Of a stretch of 64,000 nucleotides of DNA, positions 55,435-63,799 are shown in pieces. The notes under the pieces are model-generated. The model saw only the letters and a program-made list of their open reading frames with translations. It was not told where the DNA came from and did no database searches. Position 1 is the stretch's first letter. Every line of letters starts with the position of its first letter. The position numbers and the translations under genes are program-made. The stretch is from Cellulomonas sp. ES6 (GTDB taxonomy: Bacteria; Actinomycetota; Actinomycetes; Actinomycetales; Cellulomonadaceae): NCBI RefSeq assembly GCF_030053835.1, contig NZ_CP125655.1, positions 1,054,001-1,118,000 on the forward strand, written 5' to 3'.

Positions 55435-56352
55435 TTACTTGACCGCGCCCGCGGTGATGCCGCGGGTGAGGGTCCGCTGGAAGATCAGGAAGAAGATGAT
55501 CGCGGGGACCATCGAGACGAGCGCGCCCGCGTTCGTGGTGGGCGCGTCCATCATGCGGTCGCCCTGCAGGGAGGCGAGCGCGACGGGGATCGTCTGGGTG
55601 GCGTTGGTCGTGAGCATGACCAGCGGGATGAAGAACTCGTTCCACGTCCAGATGAAGAAGAAGATGAGCAGGACGCTCAGCGTGGGCCGCACCACCGGGA
55701 ACACCACGCCCCACAGCGTGCGCCACCGGCCCGCACCGTCCAGCGAAGCCGCCTCGAGCAGGGCCCGCGGGAACGTGCCGAGCACCGACGACAGCAGGTA
55801 CGTGCCGAAGGCCGCCTGGATGACGGTGAAGATGATGATGACCGACCACTGGTTGTTGGACAGGCCCACCTCCTGCGCCATCTGGAACAGCGGGTAGACG
55901 AGCACCTCCTGCGGGAGCATGTTCGCCAGCAGGAACAGCGTGACGACCCACATCCGGCCCTTGACCCGCCCGACGCCGAGGGCGTACGCCGACAGCAGCG
56001 ACAGCGTCACGCCGAACACGGCCACGGTGCCGGAGATCCACACCGAGTTGACCAGCTTCTCCGGGAAGTTCACGCGGGTCCAGAAGCTCCGCAGACCCTC
56101 GGTGTAGAACTCCGCCGGCCACGACAGCGGGCCGTTCTGCGAGTAGTCCGCCGGCGCCTTGAACGCGTTGAGCACCATGATGACGAACGGCACGAGCATG
56201 AGCACCGCCACCAGGACCGCGGCGGCGAGCACGAACCAGCGGGCGGTGCCGCGGCGGTGCCGGCGGTCGGTGTCCGTGGCCCGGGCGCGCGGCGGGCGCG
56301 GCGGCCGGCCGGCGGCGACGGGCGTCGGCAGCGTCTCGATCGGGGCGGCCAT
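55435..56352 (-). CDS. Sugar ABC transporter permease (MalG type)
   Basis: A 305-residue inner-membrane permease with six predicted helices, the first at about residues 38-60 (WFVLAAAVLVAVLMLVPFVI). The EAA loop that contacts the ATPase reads PRALLEAASLDGAGRWRTLW. CUT1-family features place it with the MalG side of oligosaccharide importers. The ATG overlaps the first permease stop by 1 bp (TGATG). No ATPase gene is in the locus, so a shared MsmK-type ATPase elsewhere is likely. Confidence 0.93.
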   Translation of the reverse strand: MAAPIETLPTPVAAGRPPRPPRARATDTDRRHRRGTARWFVLAAAVLVAVLMLVPFVIMVLNAFKAPADYSQNGPLSWPAEFYTEGLRSFWTRVNFPEKLVNSVWISGTVAVFGVTLSLLSAYALGVGRVKGRMWVVTLFLLANMLPQEVLVYPLFQMAQEVGLSNNQWSVIIIFTVIQAAFGTYLLSSVLGTFPRALLEAASLDGAGRWRTLWGVVFPVVRPTLSVLLIFFFIWTWNEFFIPLVMLTTNATQTIPVALASLQGDRMMDAPTTNAGALVSMVPAIIFFLIFQRTLTRGITAGAVK

Positions 56353-57290
56353 CAGCGACCCTCCTCCTCACGGCGGGCGCTGCGGGACTGCAGCACCATG
56401 ATCACGACGGCCACCACGATGATGAGGACCGTCAGGACGTTGGCGATCGCGGCGCCGTAGCCGACCTTCGACTTGTCGAAGAAGTTCAGGTACGAGTAGT
56501 AGCTCGGCACGAGCGTCGACGACTCGGGGCCGCCGCGGGTGAGCACGTAGATGGGCCCGAAGACCTTGAGCGCGGCCACCGTGCAGGTCAGCGTGATGAC
56601 GAACGTCTCGGGCTTGATCTGCGGGATCGTGATGGCGCGGAACCGGTGCCACCAGCCCGCGCCGTCCAGCTCGGCGGCCTCGTACAGCTCCGGGTCGACC
56701 CGCTGCAGCGCGGACATGAAGATGACCACCGGGTACCCGATCTGGATCCAGATCAGCACGAGCATCACGGTCGGCAGCGCGGTCGACGTCGAGCCCAGCC
56801 AGTTCGGCGGGTCCGTCACGCCGACCTCCCGCAGCAGCACGTTGAGGGCGCCCGTCTGGGAGTTGAGGATCCAGTTCCACAGCACGCCTGCGACCGCGAC
56901 GGGGAGGATCTGCGGCAGGTAGTACGAGGCGCGCAGCACCGAGGCGACGCGCGGCCCGAACCGCTTGCCGAGCACGTCGAACAGCGTGGTGGCGAGCAGC
57001 AGGCCGATCACGGTCGGCACCAGCACCATCGCGACGATCATCGCGACGGAGTTGCGGAACGACGTCCAGAACTGCTCGTCGGCCAGCAGGTCGGTGTAGT
57101 TGCCGAGCCCGTACCAGCGCAGCGGGGCGTTGCCGCCCTTCCACTTGTGCAGGCTGTAGTAGATGTTCATCCCGAACGGGATGAGGATGACGACGGTGAA
57201 CGCGACGAGGCCGGGCACGAGGTACGGGAGGTACCCGAGCCAGTCGCGCGAGCGGCGGTTGCGAACCCGCGGTCGGTCGACGGTGGTCAC
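56352..57290 (-). CDS. Sugar ABC transporter permease (MalF type)
   Basis: A 312-residue permease with six predicted helices (GYLPYLVPGLVAFTVVILIP first) and the EAA loop DPELYEAAELDGAGWWHRFR. It is the CUT1 partner of the following permease. It comes 82 nt after the binding-protein gene; that gap holds a 17-bp-stem hairpin that may lower permease expression relative to the binding protein. Confidence 0.93.
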   Translation of the reverse strand: MTTVDRPRVRNRRSRDWLGYLPYLVPGLVAFTVVILIPFGMNIYYSLHKWKGGNAPLRWYGLGNYTDLLADEQFWTSFRNSVAMIVAMVLVPTVIGLLLATTLFDVLGKRFGPRVASVLRASYYLPQILPVAVAGVLWNWILNSQTGALNVLLREVGVTDPPNWLGSTSTALPTVMLVLIWIQIGYPVVIFMSALQRVDPELYEAAELDGAGWWHRFRAITIPQIKPETFVITLTCTVAALKVFGPIYVLTRGGPESSTLVPSYYSYLNFFDKSKVGYGAAIANVLTVLIIVVAVVIMVLQSRSARREEEGR

Positions 57291-57321
57291 AGCGGCTCCT
57301 CGGTGAAGGCGGCGGGAGGGT

Positions 57322-57363
57322 CCCGGCCGGCGCCCCGCAGGGGGACGCGGGGCGCCGGCCGGG
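57322..57363 (-). terminator. 17-bp-stem hairpin between binding protein and permease genes
   Basis: CCCGGCCGGCGCCCCGC (57322-57338) pairs perfectly with GCGGGGCGCCGGCCGGG (57347-57363) around an 8-nt loop. Hairpins here in ABC operons typically act as partial terminators or stabilise the upstream mRNA, giving excess binding protein. No U tract is present. Confidence 0.8.
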
Positions 57364-57372
57364 CGGTCGGGG

Positions 57373-58683
57373 TCAGCCCTCGAGGAGGTCCGTCTTGCCC
57401 GACTCGTACGCCGAGGACAGGCCGTCGAGCACCTCGGACGGGGTCTTCGACTGGTTGATCAGCGACTGGAACTCCGAGACCAGCACGTCGTAGAAGCCCG
57501 GCACCGGCCAGTCGGGGTAGTAGGCCAGGCCGTCGTCGTCGAGGATCGCCTCGAAGTTCTCCGTGAGCTCCTTCGTCTTCGGGTCGGTGATCGCGGACGA
57601 GTCACCGGCGACCGGCAGGCCGCCGGCCTGGCCGAGCACCTCCTGCACCTCGGGGCGCAGGGTGATGTCGATGAAGTCGTACGCCAGGTCCTTCGCGACC
57701 GCGTTCTCCGGGACGACCCAGAGGTTGCCCGAGGAGCCCGGGTGCATCGTGTTCTCCGGGAACAGCGTCTGGCCCCAGGTGAACGGGATCTCCTCGGTCA
57801 GGCGCCCGAACCACCAGGAGCCCGAGACCATGAACGGGTACGTGCCGTTGATGAACGACACGCCCATGTCCTCCGCGGTCAGCGCGGCGGAGTCCGCGGC
57901 GACGTAGCCGGCCTTGATCCACTCGTCGAGCTTCTCGGTCGCCTGCGTGAAGGCGTCGCCGTGGAAGTCCACGTCGGCCGAGAACAGCTGGTAGTCGTCG
58001 ACCAGCTCGCGGTCCGCGTAGTGCAGCACGAGCTCGTACCAGAGCTGGCCCATCGGGTACTCCGCGCCGGCCTCGGCGAGCGGGGTGACGCCGTTCTCCT
58101 GGAACGTCGCGAGCGCGGCCTCGAACTCGTCGAACGTGGTCGGCACGGCGATGCCGTACTCGTCGAGCATGTCCTGGTTGAAGTACACGCCGACGAACTC
58201 GCCGTAGTTCGGCACCCCGTACCAGTCGCCGGAGCCCATGAGGCCCTGCTCGTCGTAGCGCGCCGTGGTCTGGATGGACGCCGGGAGCGTCGAGTCCCAG
58301 CCGCGCGACTCGGCCTCCTCCGTCAGCGGCGTGATGAGGCCCTGCGACGCGAGCTGCCCGGCCGTGGCGTTGCCCTTGTTGTACTCCATGACGTCCGGCA
58401 CGTCGTCGCCGGTCAGGAAGATCTTGGCGTTCTTCTGGATCTGCTCGAACGTCTGGTTCTCGACGTTCACCGTGACGTCGGGGTGCTCGTCCTCGAAGAT
58501 CTCGATGGCCTTGTTCCACGCCTGGCCCATGGCCGAGTCGTCGTTCTCGTAGTGCCAGATGGTGAGGGTGTCGGCGTCGGAACCGCCGCCCCCGCCGCTG
58601 CTGTCACCGCCGCACGCCGCCAGGGCGAGCGGCAGGGCGAGCGCCAGGGCACCCGCCACGACCGTCTTCCGCTGCACTGCCAT
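57373..58683 (-). CDS. ABC transporter sugar-binding lipoprotein
   Basis: A 436-residue extracellular solute-binding protein (family 1). The signal peptide VVAGALALALPLALAAC ends in a lipobox, giving a lipidated Cys24, then a Gly/Ser linker. The mature domain has LTIWHYENDDSAMGQAWNKA, VPDVMEYNKGNATAGQLASQ and FINGTYPFMVSGSWWFGRL, typical of CUT1 oligosaccharide receptors. The ATG at 58683 has GGAGG seven nt upstream; the GTG one codon earlier is less likely. It lies between the LacI gene and the permeases. Confidence 0.94.
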   Translation of the reverse strand: MAVQRKTVVAGALALALPLALAACGGDSSGGGGGSDADTLTIWHYENDDSAMGQAWNKAIEIFEDEHPDVTVNVENQTFEQIQKNAKIFLTGDDVPDVMEYNKGNATAGQLASQGLITPLTEEAESRGWDSTLPASIQTTARYDEQGLMGSGDWYGVPNYGEFVGVYFNQDMLDEYGIAVPTTFDEFEAALATFQENGVTPLAEAGAEYPMGQLWYELVLHYADRELVDDYQLFSADVDFHGDAFTQATEKLDEWIKAGYVAADSAALTAEDMGVSFINGTYPFMVSGSWWFGRLTEEIPFTWGQTLFPENTMHPGSSGNLWVVPENAVAKDLAYDFIDITLRPEVQEVLGQAGGLPVAGDSSAITDPKTKELTENFEAILDDDGLAYYPDWPVPGFYDVLVSEFQSLINQSKTPSEVLDGLSSAYESGKTDLLEG

Positions 58684-58755
58684 CACACGTCCTCCTCGTC
58701 GAGTTCCTGCTCCGTGCTGTCCGGGCGCGGCGGTCGCCGGCCCGTTCGGGTGGGT

Positions 58756-59829
58756 CTAGGGGGCGGCGGCCGCGACCGCCGGGGCGACGACGCCGGCCGG
58801 GCCGGCCGGCGTCCCCGTGGGCGCGGGGCCGGTGCTGCCGCAGTCCACGAGCCGGCAGGCCAGCACCGCCGGGGGCGGGGGCGTGCCGACGCCGAGCAGC
58901 GCGAGCAGCACGTCCACGCCGGCGCGACCGAGCTCGGCACCCGGCGCGTGCAGCGTCGTCAGCGGCGGGACCGACTGGCCCGTCACGGCGGGCGACGACA
59001 CGACCGCGAGCACGGACACGTCGTCCGGGACCGCGGCGCCGCGCGCGCCGAGCTCGGCGACGACGCCGAAGGTGGCGTCCTCGTTCATGGTGACGACGGC
59101 GGTGGGCGCCTCGGCGTCGGCCAGCAGGAGCCGGACGGCGACCCGCCCGCCCGTCACGGACTCGTCGGCGTGCACCTGCCGGGACGTCAGCCCGCGCAGC
59201 CGCATCGCGCGCTCGTAGGCGGCCGCGGCGCGCACGGTCGGCCCGTGCCCCTCCGCCACCCGGTGCGCCGCGTGGTTGACGAACGCGATGCGGCGGTGGC
59301 CGAGCGCGGCGAGGTGCTCCACCGCGTCGTGCAGGGTGGCCTCGAAGTCCACGTCGACGGACGGCAGGTCGGTGTCGCCGGCCGTCCGCCCGATGAGCGC
59401 CGTCGGCACGCCGGCGGCGCGCAGTCCGCGCACCCGGGCGTCCTCCAGGTGCACCTCCATGACGAGCACGCCCTCGGCCAGGCCCTGCCGCGCGACCTCC
59501 AGCACGCCGGCCCCGTCGTCCACCGCGAACGGCCAGAGCACGAGCTGGTACCCGCGCTCCTGGGCGCCGGCCGCGGCGCCGAGCACGAACTCGGCGGACG
59601 TCCTGCTCAGGCCGGAGGCCCCGACGGGGTACGTGAGGGCGAGCACGCGGCTGTGGCGCGACGCGAGGCCGCGGGCGAGGGCGTTCGGGCGGTAGCCGAG
59701 CTCGTCCATCGCCGCCTGCACCCGCGCCCGGGTGGCCGCGGAGACCGGCCGTGCGGAGGTGAGCGTCGCGGAGACGGTCGACAGGGCGACGCCGGCCCGG
59801 CGTGCGACGTCCTGCATCGTCACGACCAC
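58756..59829 (-). CDS. LacI-family regulator of the sugar locus
   Basis: A 357-residue regulator. The N-terminal helix-turn-helix is MQDVARRAGVALSTVSATL with the hinge YRPNALARGLASRHSRVLAL, followed by the periplasmic-binding-protein-like effector domain (VDVDFEATLHDAVEHLAALGHRRIAFVNH) and a low-complexity Ala/Pro/Gly tail of about 30 residues. Start is GTG at 59829 with AGGAGGGGAG upstream; the ATG at 59817 is an alternative. It is the first gene of the transporter operon. An operator (59872-59886) overlaps its predicted transcription start, so it probably represses itself and the operon. Confidence 0.92.
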   Translation of the reverse strand: MVVTMQDVARRAGVALSTVSATLTSARPVSAATRARVQAAMDELGYRPNALARGLASRHSRVLALTYPVGASGLSRTSAEFVLGAAAGAQERGYQLVLWPFAVDDGAGVLEVARQGLAEGVLVMEVHLEDARVRGLRAAGVPTALIGRTAGDTDLPSVDVDFEATLHDAVEHLAALGHRRIAFVNHAAHRVAEGHGPTVRAAAAYERAMRLRGLTSRQVHADESVTGGRVAVRLLLADAEAPTAVVTMNEDATFGVVAELGARGAAVPDDVSVLAVVSSPAVTGQSVPPLTTLHAPGAELGRAGVDVLLALLGVGTPPPPAVLACRLVDCGSTGPAPTGTPAGPAGVVAPAVAAAAP

Positions 59830-60185
59830 CGGTCTCCCCTCCTCCTCGAGCGGTGACTCTCGTCGATGAGAGTCGAAGCGCTTCGCGCGGTCGTCACTCT
59901 AGGCAGCCGGGGGCGGCGGCGTCCAGGGGTGGAGATATCGAAATGGTCACGGAACGGGTCGAAGCGATTCGATGTCGTGGCGGCGGTGTTCATGCGGCTG
60001 TACGCCCAGGGTGGACGGGCAGATCGGACCTCGGTCGCCCCTCGGCGAGCCCCGACAGTCGAAGCGCTTCACCCAATGGAGGACGTCTTCTGACCTGCGT
60101 GTTCGACCACCTCGAGCACGCGCCGGCCGCACCCCGGAGGGCCGGTCGGCACGCCCCGCACCGGCACACCACTACCCTGTGCTGC
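59830..60185. promoter_or_regulatory. Divergent LacI promoter region with three operators
   Basis: 356 bp between two LacI genes. On the minus strand, -35 TGGACG (59920-59925) and -10 TAGAGT (59896-59901) with an 18-bp spacer lead into the operator TCGAAGCGCTTCG (59873-59885). Further sites are TCGAAGCGATTCGA (59959-59972) and TCGAAGCGCTTCA (60059-60071). An inverted repeat GACTCTC/GAGAGTC (59855-59874) abuts the first operator. On the plus strand TACCCT (60173-60178) ends 7 nt before the ATG of the second regulator. Confidence 0.8.
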
Positions 60186-61184
60186 ATGGCGACCATCGGG
60201 GACGTGGCCCGGGCGGCGGGGGTCTCGGTCTCGACCGTCAGCTACGTGCTGAGCGGCAAGCGCACCATCTCCGCCCCCACGCGCGAGCGGGTGCAGCAGG
60301 CGATCTCCGACCTCGGCTACCGCCCCCACGCCGGCGCGCGCGCCCTGGCCTCCAGCCGCAGCAACGTCCTCGCGCTGATGGTCCCGTTCCGGCCCGGCAT
60401 CAACGTGCAGATCATCATGCAGTTCGTCGGCGGCGTCGTCACGACCGCCCGTGAGCACGACCACGACGTGCTGGTGCTCACGCAGGACGACCCGCAGGGC
60501 ATGACCCGCATCGCCGCGAGCTCGACCGCCGACGCGCTCATCGTCATGGACATCGAGGCGGACGACGCCCGCCTGCCGGCGCTGCGGTCGCTCACGCTGC
60601 CGAGCATCCTCATCGGTGTGCCCGACGACACCACGGGCCTGAGCTGCGTGGACCTCGACTTCGCCGGGGCCGGCCGGCTCGCGGTGCGGGAGCTCGCCCG
60701 GCACGGGCACCGTCGGCTGGCTCTCGTCGCCGCGTCGCAGGACCGCCTCGACCACCGTGCGAACTACGCGGTCCGCATGCGCCACGGCGTGCTCGAGCAG
60801 GCCGCCACCAGCGGCGCCGACGTCGCGGTCGTGCCCGCCGAGCCGACCTTCACCGGCGGCGCGCAGGCCCTCGACCGCGTGCTCGACGAGCACCCCGGCA
60901 CGACCGGGCTGGTCGTCCACAACGAGGCGGCGCTCGGGGGCGTGCTGGCGCGCGCCGCCGACCGGGGGCTGCGGATCCCGGAGGACCTGTCCGTCGTCGC
61001 CGTCAGCCCCGCCGACGTCGCCGCCGCCCTGCCCGTCCCCGTCTCGATCATCGAGGTGCCCGGGAACCGCATCGGCCGGCTCGCGGTCGAGATGGCGATG
61101 GCCCGCCTCGCCGGCGAGGACCTGGCCGAGACCCGGCTCGTCGCCCCCGCGTACACGGACCACGGCAGCGTCGCGGCCGTCTGA
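60186..61184 (+). CDS. LacI-family regulator, divergent
   Basis: A 332-residue LacI-type repressor: helix-turn-helix ATIGDVARAAGVSVSTVSYVLSG, hinge YRPHAGARALASSRSNVLAL, and an effector domain with LALMVPFRPGINVQIIMQF, DALIVMDIEADD and GLVVHNEAALGGVLARAADRG. The ATG is the family start and is preceded by TACCCT at 7 nt, so the mRNA may be leaderless. It is divergent from the transporter operon and shares the intergenic operators. Whether it or the other LacI protein binds each site is unknown. Confidence 0.92.
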   Translation: MATIGDVARAAGVSVSTVSYVLSGKRTISAPTRERVQQAISDLGYRPHAGARALASSRSNVLALMVPFRPGINVQIIMQFVGGVVTTAREHDHDVLVLTQDDPQGMTRIAASSTADALIVMDIEADDARLPALRSLTLPSILIGVPDDTTGLSCVDLDFAGAGRLAVRELARHGHRRLALVAASQDRLDHRANYAVRMRHGVLEQAATSGADVAVVPAEPTFTGGAQALDRVLDEHPGTTGLVVHNEAALGGVLARAADRGLRIPEDLSVVAVSPADVAAALPVPVSIIEVPGNRIGRLAVEMAMARLAGEDLAETRLVAPAYTDHGSVAAV

Positions 61185-61250
61185 CGCGGCCACCTCGCCG
61201 CTCGCACGAGCACGGCACACCGCCACCGCCGAGCGGGGGCCGAGCCGAGA

Positions 61251-61270
61251 CGCCGTAGCGCGCGACGGCG
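61251..61270. terminator. Small hairpin between convergent LacI and HNH genes
   Basis: CGCCGT (61251-61256) pairs with ACGGCG (61265-61270). Short; may serve either gene. Confidence 0.4.
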
Positions 61271-61278
61271 CCACCGCA

Positions 61279-61734
61279 CTAGCCGGCGACGGCGCTCCCG
61301 CCGGCCACGGACCCGTCTTCCCCCGCTGCTCCCGGCTCGTCCGCAGCCGCCGCATCGGCCGTCGCCGCGCGCAGCGACCGCAGCACCAGCGCGTGCCGGA
61401 GCAGGAACGCCTGCTCGTCCAGCTTCTTGCGCCGCAGCCACCCGGTGACCTCGTCGTCGTGCTTGCTCGCGTTGCAGGAGGCGCAGGCCGGGACCACGTT
61501 CTCGACCGTGTACCGGCCGCCGCGCGCGACCGGCATCACGCAGTCCCGCTGGAGCCCCGGACCCGGCGCGCGGCAGTACGCGCACCCGTCCCACGCCGCG
61601 AGCAGGGCCGCCCACTGCGCGGCCGTGAGGTCGTTCTCCACGCGGGAGAGCCGGCGCTGCCGGCGCTTCGCGTAGCGGGCGCGGGCCGCGGGGCCGGCGG
61701 GGCGGAACCGGCGGGCAGGGGGCACGGGCGGCAC
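61279..61734 (-). CDS. HNH endonuclease domain protein
   Basis: A 151-residue protein with an HNH/Cys4-type nuclease core: CAYCRAPGPGLQRDCVMPVA, then ENVVPACASCNASK, with two CxxC zinc pairs and the V-E-N-V-V-P helix. An Arg-rich N-terminus (about 30 residues) and a charged C-terminal helix (WLRRKKLDEQAFLLRHALVL) flank the core. The DH/H residue before MPV is replaced by RDC, so catalytic activity needs testing. Start is GTG with TACGGT six nt upstream. No restriction or phage genes are next to it; it may be a solitary housekeeping or mobile remnant nuclease. Confidence 0.83.
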   Translation of the reverse strand: MPPVPPARRFRPAGPAARARYAKRRQRRLSRVENDLTAAQWAALLAAWDGCAYCRAPGPGLQRDCVMPVARGGRYTVENVVPACASCNASKHDDEVTGWLRRKKLDEQAFLLRHALVLRSLRAATADAAAADEPGAAGEDGSVAGGSAVAG

Positions 61735-61757
61735 GGTCGCACCGTACCGCTGCCGGG

Positions 61758-63059
61758 TCACACCTCGACGAGCGCCCCGCCGCGGTAGACCGCCACGCAC
61801 GCGAGGTCGCCGTCCGTCACGACGACGTCGCCGCGCCGGCCGACGGCCAGCGCGCCGAGGTCCGGCCGCCCCAGCACCTCGGCGGGCGTCGCGGACGCCG
61901 ACCGCACGGCGGCGACGAGGCCGACGCCCGCGGACACGACGCTGCGCACGACGTCCAGCAGGTGCGCGGTGCCGCCGGCGATGGCGCCGGCCGTGCCGTC
62001 CTCGTCGCGCAGCCGCGCCACGCCCTCGCCCACGCGCACCGCCATCGGCCCGAGCTGGTAGTCGCCGTCCGCCATGCCGGCCGCCGCCATCGCGTCGGTC
62101 ACCAGCGCGATCGAGCCGGGCCCGACGAGGTCGAACACCGCCCGCACCGTGCCGTCGGCGAGGTGGGTGCCGTCGGCGACGAGCTCGACGACGAGCTCGC
62201 CCCGTGCCGCCGCCGCCAGGCACGCCGCGACCGGGCCGGGGTCGCGGTGGTGCAGGGGGCGCATGCCGTTGAACAGGTGCGTCGCCGTCGGACGGGCCGA
62301 CCGTCCCGCGCCCGCTCCCCCGCCGGCGGCCGCGGACCGGCGGCCGCCCCCGAGCAGAGCCCGCGCGCGGGCGACGGCGGCGTCCACCTGCTCGGCGGAC
62401 GCGTCCGTGTGCCCGACCGACGGCACCGCACCCGCACGCACCAGCGCCGCGAGCACGTCGTCGGCCGGCTCCCCGTCGCCGCCGCGCCCGTGGCCGTCCG
62501 CGACACCCGGCACCTCGGGCGCGACGGTCATCGTCACGAGGTGGCCCCGGGCCGCCGCCGCGAGGTCCGTCACCAGGGCGGGGTCACCCGCGAGCATGTC
62601 CTGCGGGTTCTGGGCGCCGCAGCGCGCGGCCGACAGGAACGGCCCCTCGGCGTGGATGCCCACCAGGTCCCCGGACTCCACCAGGTCGGCCAGCAGCGCC
62701 GCGCGCGCCAGCAGCACGTCACGGGGCGCGGTCACGAGCGACGCGACCAGGCTCGTCGTGCCGTGGCGCAGGTGCTCGCGCGCCGCGACCAGGGCCTCCT
62801 CGCGCGTCGTCGCGTCCGGGAAGCTGGACCCGCCGCCGCCGTGGTCGTGCACGTCGACCAGCCCGGGCAGCAGGGTCGTCCCCGGAGCCGGCACCGGCGG
62901 CAGCTCGTCCGCCCACGTGCCCGGGAGCTGCGCGGCCGGCCCCACCCAGGCGATCGAGCCGCCCGACAGGACGACCACGCCGTCCGGGAGGACCTCCGCG
63001 GGGGTCACGACCTCCCCCCGCAGGACGACGTCGGCGGGGGCGGTCTCGGCGGTGGTCAC
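61758..63059 (-). CDS. nagA: N-acetylglucosamine-6-phosphate deacetylase
   Basis: A 433-residue metal-dependent amidohydrolase that deacetylates GlcNAc-6-phosphate in chitin/peptidoglycan sugar recycling. Features are the metal motif VDVHDHGGGGSSF, GIHAEGPFLS, THLFNGMRPLHHRDPG and LVTDAMAAAGMADGDY with the catalytic aspartate. A Gly/Ala/Arg-rich loop of about 25 residues interrupts the region before THLFNGM. The GTG at 63059 is chosen because CATGAT lies 7 nt upstream; ATG codons at 63071 and 63068 are alternatives. No nagB or transporter is adjacent. Confidence 0.9.
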   Translation of the reverse strand: MTTAETAPADVVLRGEVVTPAEVLPDGVVVLSGGSIAWVGPAAQLPGTWADELPPVPAPGTTLLPGLVDVHDHGGGGSSFPDATTREEALVAAREHLRHGTTSLVASLVTAPRDVLLARAALLADLVESGDLVGIHAEGPFLSAARCGAQNPQDMLAGDPALVTDLAAAARGHLVTMTVAPEVPGVADGHGRGGDGEPADDVLAALVRAGAVPSVGHTDASAEQVDAAVARARALLGGGRRSAAAGGGAGAGRSARPTATHLFNGMRPLHHRDPGPVAACLAAAARGELVVELVADGTHLADGTVRAVFDLVGPGSIALVTDAMAAAGMADGDYQLGPMAVRVGEGVARLRDEDGTAGAIAGGTAHLLDVVRSVVSAGVGLVAAVRSASATPAEVLGRPDLGALAVGRRGDVVVTDGDLACVAVYRGGALVEV

Positions 63060-63078
63060 GACCCCCATCATGGCGCAC

Positions 63079-63774
63079 TCAGAACAGGCGGGAGTCCACG
63101 TCGTCGACGCCGCGCATCGCGTCGTAGTCGAGCACGAGGCAGGCGATGCCGCGGTCGGTCGCGAGCACGCGCGCCTGCGGCTTGATCTCCTGCGCCGCGA
63201 ACACCCCGCGCACCGGGGCGAGCAGCGGGTCCCGGTTCAGCAGCTCCAGGTAGCGGGTGAGCTGCTCGACCCCGTCGATGTCGCCGCGGCGCTTGATCTC
63301 CACGGCCACCGTCGACCCCGAGGCGTCCCGCGCGAGGATGTCGACCGGGCCGATCGCCGTCGGGAACTCCCGGCGCACCAGCGTGTGCCCGGCGCCGAGC
63401 ACCTCGATCTGCGCGGCCATGAGCTCCTGCAGGTGCGCCTCGACGCCGTCCTTCACGAGGCCGGGGTCGACGCCCAGGTCGTGCTCCGAGTCGTGCAGCA
63501 CGTCGTGCACCTCGATCACCAGGCGGTCGTCGCTCTTGGTGTGCTGCACGGTCCACACCTGCCGCACCCCGCGCTCGGCGGCCTCGCCGGCGGCGTCCTC
63601 GGTGCGCAGCGTGCACGGCGGGCTCATCCAGTTCAGCGGCTTGTACGAGCCGCCGTCGGAGTGCAGCAGCACCGACCCGTCGGCCTTGACCACCACCAGC
63701 CGGGTCGCCAGCGGCAGGTGGGCGTTCAGCCGCCCGCTGTACCGGGCCGAGCAGCGCGCGACGAGCAGGCGCAT
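63079..63774 (-). CDS. nucS: Mismatch-specific endonuclease NucS/EndoMS
   Basis: A 231-residue nuclease used in the non-canonical mismatch repair of actinobacteria that lack MutS/MutL; it cuts both strands at mismatches and interacts with the beta clamp. The N-terminal DNA-binding part starts [21 protein letters not shown]. The RecB-like active site is Asp145 in [10 protein letters not shown], with Glu159 and Lys161 in [10 protein letters not shown]. The C-terminus [16 protein letters not shown] resembles a clamp-binding tail. The ATG has AAGGA about 8 nt upstream. Confidence 0.95.
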   Translation of the reverse strand: MRLLVARCSARYSGRLNAHLPLATRLVVVKADGSVLLHSDGGSYKPLNWMSPPCTLRTEDAAGEAAERGVRQVWTVQHTKSDDRLVIEVHDVLHDSEHDLGVDPGLVKDGVEAHLQELMAAQIEVLGAGHTLVRREFPTAIGPVDILARDASGSTVAVEIKRRGDIDGVEQLTRYLELLNRDPLLAPVRGVFAAQEIKPQARVLATDRGIACLVLDYDAMRGVDDVDSRLF

Positions 63775-63799
63775 GGGGGACGTCCTTCGGTGCTGTGCG

